From contig CALCHI010000204.1 in NCBI GenBank assembly GCA_937901285.1, forward strand, positions 1 to 7,586: 7,586 nt of DNA. Reading direction: 5' to 3'. Position 1 is the stretch's first letter; every line of letters starts with the position of its first letter. Origin of the DNA: UBA8437 sp003445035. GTDB taxonomy: Bacteria > Planctomycetota > Planctomycetia > Planctomycetales > Planctomycetaceae. Shown piece by piece: positions 5,591 to 7,586 of the stretch. A model generated the notes under the pieces. It was not told the origin of the DNA, did not search any database, and worked only from the letters and a program-made list of their open reading frames with translations. The position numbers were made by a program, and so were the translations under genes.

Positions 5591-7477
5591 TCATCGCTCG
5601 CTCTTCAGCACCCAGTAGTCGGCGTGTGTCTTCAATGACTTTTCGTCACGCGCCCCGTAGTGCGGAATCGGCTGCCCCCGTTCGTGGACCCCGAGGTCAG
5701 GAGCCTTCCCCGTGTAACCGTTGTCGTGAATGTTGGGCAACGCCACTCCGGCATCGATCGACGTGGCCCCGGCCTTGAGCGTAATCAGCTGCGGCGGAAT
5801 GTCGATCACCTTGCCACCGGGTTGGCTCCGCCACAGATCCATCGGCAGCGACCAGTTCTCGAACGTCGAGTTTGCCTCGATGTCGATTCCGTGTGACTCA
5901 ACACCGGGCAGGAACTTGGCAAATGACCTGACATCGCTGAAATGCGTCTGCCGTTTGGCACGCGTATCGTACCAGCCGAAAACATCGCCGATGAAGACAC
6001 CCGGGGGCGGCTTCTGTTTGCCGAAAGCGTCGTAATCGAGATCGGTCGCCCAGGAGGGAAGGAAGCCGGACTCGGAAAGCGGGTAGTTGGTATATCGACG
6101 AATCGCGTCAACCTGCTTCGGATCGGCCACGTGAGCGATCCACAGGTAGTCACTGTGAGTGAGGTTGTACCAGATGTTGTTTCGTGAAACGCAGTTGAGC
6201 AACAGGTACGCAGCACCCACGCCCGCCTTGCCCACGATGAAACTGTTATTGATCATCACGAACCGGTCGCAAACACGCATCTTGAACATCGTCGTGTCAC
6301 TGACGATCTGGTTACGGATGATGTACCAGGGCGACCCGAGCATGGGCTGAAAACTGATCCCCGCCTTGTGCGTTTCCTGGATCCGATTGCCCCACATGCG
6401 AACGTTGCCGTAACCGGAGTCGGGTTCGAGACCGTCATCGGACACCTCGAAGATGTCATTCCCGAAAATGTCACAGTTGCGACCCGGGTAAGACACACCA
6501 TCGGCGGTCTTCGAGATCGTGTTGTAACAGACGACGTGATGACTCGAGTGATTCAACTCCACTCCTTCACCCACCGAGTGCTCGGCACCGTATCCCTTGC
6601 CCGTCCGACGGTCCTTGTCTCCGATGATCACGTTGTCGGTGATCACCCACCGGGTGGCCTTGTACCGCCCCACGAGCACCCCGTAATGGAACCCCTGGAT
6701 CCGGTTCCGTCGCAGCACGATATCGGTGGCGTTGATCCGATCTCGCACCCCATTCCGAGCGGCCTCGACAATCCGGGTGATCCGGAAACCCTCCAGCCAC
6801 AGATGATTGGCGTAAATGTTCAGGTGATGCAGATCGACAGGGCCGTCACCGGCGGGAATCCAGTGCACCCGCCGTCCCGGCTGCCCCGAGGTCTTCGGAG
6901 AAAACCGATCGTAGTCCCCCTTGTGCATCAGGAAGACATCGCCGGGTTTTGCCTGAGCGTCGGCGGCGGCGAGTCCACGGAACGGGTCGGCCTCGGTTCC
7001 CGTTCCACCTCCATCACCCGGAACCACGTGCAACCGGCGTCCATCCGAGGGAATCGTCAATCGCGACCACGTCCTCACCTCGAACTGCTCAACCACGCCA
7101 CCACCGTCAGGGTCCTGTACCGTCAGCCGCACCTGGTAGGTCGTCCCGGGCCGAAGGAAAAAGACACTGCCGGCCAGCATGTTGTAGCGACGGTCAGCCT
7201 TTGTCGTGTTGTAGTAACCGTGGTAGTCGATTCTCAACAGGTCCATCGCTTCGGACCACTTCGAACGTCCCGACCGCCGGTACTCGACCCGACAGGTCGC
7301 ATCGTGATCAGCATCGCCCTCGATGTCCCACTCGACGCCGATCGAGTTGAGTGTCGTATAGCGACGAAGCGTCCCCACCCTGGTCGCGGTCTTGTCAGCA
7401 GAAAACACCGACGACACCCAGAGAGTCGAGATCACAACCACCAATAGGAGACGACGCCAGATGGTGGAACTGTACAC
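5591..7477 (-). CDS. Secreted parallel beta-helix protein with N-terminal FN3-like domain
   Basis: The product has 628 residues and starts at GTG (no earlier or nearby ATG in frame), with a GGGA-containing ribosome site about nine bases upstream. Signal peptide 1-27: WRR, then LLLVVVISTLWVSSVFSA. Residues about 29-137 resemble a fibronectin type III fold (IGVEWDIEG, CRVEYRR, LRPGTTYQVRLTVQDPDGGG). From about 145 to 440 there is a right-handed parallel beta-helix of the pectate-lyase-like superfamily. An Asn-x-Ile ladder marks its turns at N258, N282, N319, N340, N364, N389, N411 and N433, mostly 21-25 residues apart. An acidic patch DDGLEPDSG (347-355) sits on one turn. The C-terminal GYTGKAPDLGVHERG segment (587-601) is a hallmark ending of such proteins. 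Members bind or cleave polysaccharides as lyases or epimerases, but the catalytic residues are not evident here, so the activity is open. It is the first gene of the leftward block, with a promoter-like element at 7522-7558. Confidence 0.87.
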   Translation of the reverse strand: MYSSTIWRRLLLVVVISTLWVSSVFSADKTATRVGTLRRYTTLNSIGVEWDIEGDADHDATCRVEYRRSGRSKWSEAMDLLRIDYHGYYNTTKADRRYNMLAGSVFFLRPGTTYQVRLTVQDPDGGGVVEQFEVRTWSRLTIPSDGRRLHVVPGDGGGTGTEADPFRGLAAADAQAKPGDVFLMHKGDYDRFSPKTSGQPGRRVHWIPAGDGPVDLHHLNIYANHLWLEGFRITRIVEAARNGVRDRINATDIVLRRNRIQGFHYGVLVGRYKATRWVITDNVIIGDKDRRTGKGYGAEHSVGEGVELNHSSHHVVCYNTISKTADGVSYPGRNCDIFGNDIFEVSDDGLEPDSGYGNVRMWGNRIQETHKAGISFQPMLGSPWYIIRNQIVSDTTMFKMRVCDRFVMINNSFIVGKAGVGAAYLLLNCVSRNNIWYNLTHSDYLWIAHVADPKQVDAIRRYTNYPLSESGFLPSWATDLDYDAFGKQKPPPGVFIGDVFGWYDTRAKRQTHFSDVRSFAKFLPGVESHGIDIEANSTFENWSLPMDLWRSQPGGKVIDIPPQLITLKAGATSIDAGVALPNIHDNGYTGKAPDLGVHERGQPIPHYGARDEKSLKTHADYWVLKSER

Positions 7478-7521
7478 GGCAGAGATCCCAACTGTGACAA
7501 AGAGAGGTGATCTGATTGCCG

Positions 7522-7558
7522 CAGCGTATCAAGGCTCGCCCAGCATGGCAAAACGGCG
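7522..7558 (-). promoter_or_regulatory. Putative promoter of the beta-helix operon, copy 2 of the shared bipartite element
   Basis: Read on the minus strand: CGCCGTTTTGCCAT (7558-7545), thirteen bases, TGATACGCTG (7531-7522). Proposed -35 is TTGCCA (7551-7546), the spacer is 17 bp, and -10 is TACGCT (7528-7523) with the extended TGA in front. All 24 bases of the two blocks match the copy at 1120-1156, but only 2 of the 13 spacer bases do. The start would fall near 7516, giving a leader of about 39 nt to the GTG at 7477, a typical promoter-to-gene distance. The remaining bases of 7478-7586 hold nothing else I can support. Confidence 0.65.
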
Positions 7559-7586
7559 GGTCGTCGACCAAGTGATAGCGGTGACG

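Noticed and set aside
6368..7447. A 359-codon plus-strand open frame opposite the beta-helix gene
   Set aside because: It lies entirely antisense to a gene with clear domains and signal peptide. Its translation is rich in His/Arg/Pro/Val with no recognisable domain, as expected of a shadow in GC-rich DNA.
7545..7586. A plus-strand ATG with 14 open codons running off the right edge, possibly a divergent gene
   Set aside because: The ATG lies inside the conserved 14-base block of the minus-strand promoter-like element, and the ribosome site is poor. Too little sequence remains to judge.

Overview
The window reads as a piece of a Planctomycetota chromosome (Pirellula/Gimesia-like; exact genus not resolvable by eye). 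The base composition is GC-rich. It carries a Tat-exported DUF1501 protein, a family very abundant in that phylum. Five of the six genes encode proteins with export signals, and the genes are loosely packed and mostly of the 'exported hypothetical' type. I see no tRNA, rRNA, CRISPR array, insertion sequence or phage gene.

Layout. (1) Positions 1-866, minus strand: an exported carbon-nitrogen hydrolase (nitrilase superfamily) with an intact Glu-Lys-Cys triad, cut by the left window edge just before its C-terminus. (2) Positions 867-1259: a gene-free divergent region carrying a promoter-like element at 1120-1156. (3) Positions 1260-1634, plus strand: a small cytosolic single-domain cupin. (4) Positions 1747-3177, plus strand: a DUF1501 protein with a twin-arginine signal, 112 bp downstream of the cupin. 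(5) A block of three minus-strand genes, transcribed from the right edge leftwards: a secreted parallel beta-helix protein with an N-terminal FN3-like domain (7477-5591), a secreted transglutaminase-like protein (5550-4504, 40 bp after the previous stop), and an exported GHL10-type glycoside-hydrolase-like protein (4326-3181, after a 177-bp gap). The last of these meets the DUF1501 gene tail to tail with three bases between the stop codons.

The most noteworthy signal is a bipartite element present twice: CGCCGTTTTGCCAT, 13 unrelated bases, TGATACGCTG. One copy lies on the plus strand upstream of the cupin. The other lies on the minus strand just upstream of the beta-helix gene. It can be read as a -35 (TTGCCA), a 17-bp spacer and an extended -10 (TGA TACGCT). 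It suggests that the cupin/DUF1501 side and the beta-helix/transglutaminase/GHL10 side share a sigma factor or regulator.

Functionally, the minus-strand block looks like an envelope or periplasmic set for handling a polysaccharide or glycopeptide: a beta-helix carbohydrate-binding or lyase-like protein, a papain-like-fold transglutaminase and a TIM-barrel glycosidase-like enzyme. That is an inference from family membership. No substrate can be read from the sequence, and I do not see a clearly novel defence or mobile system here.
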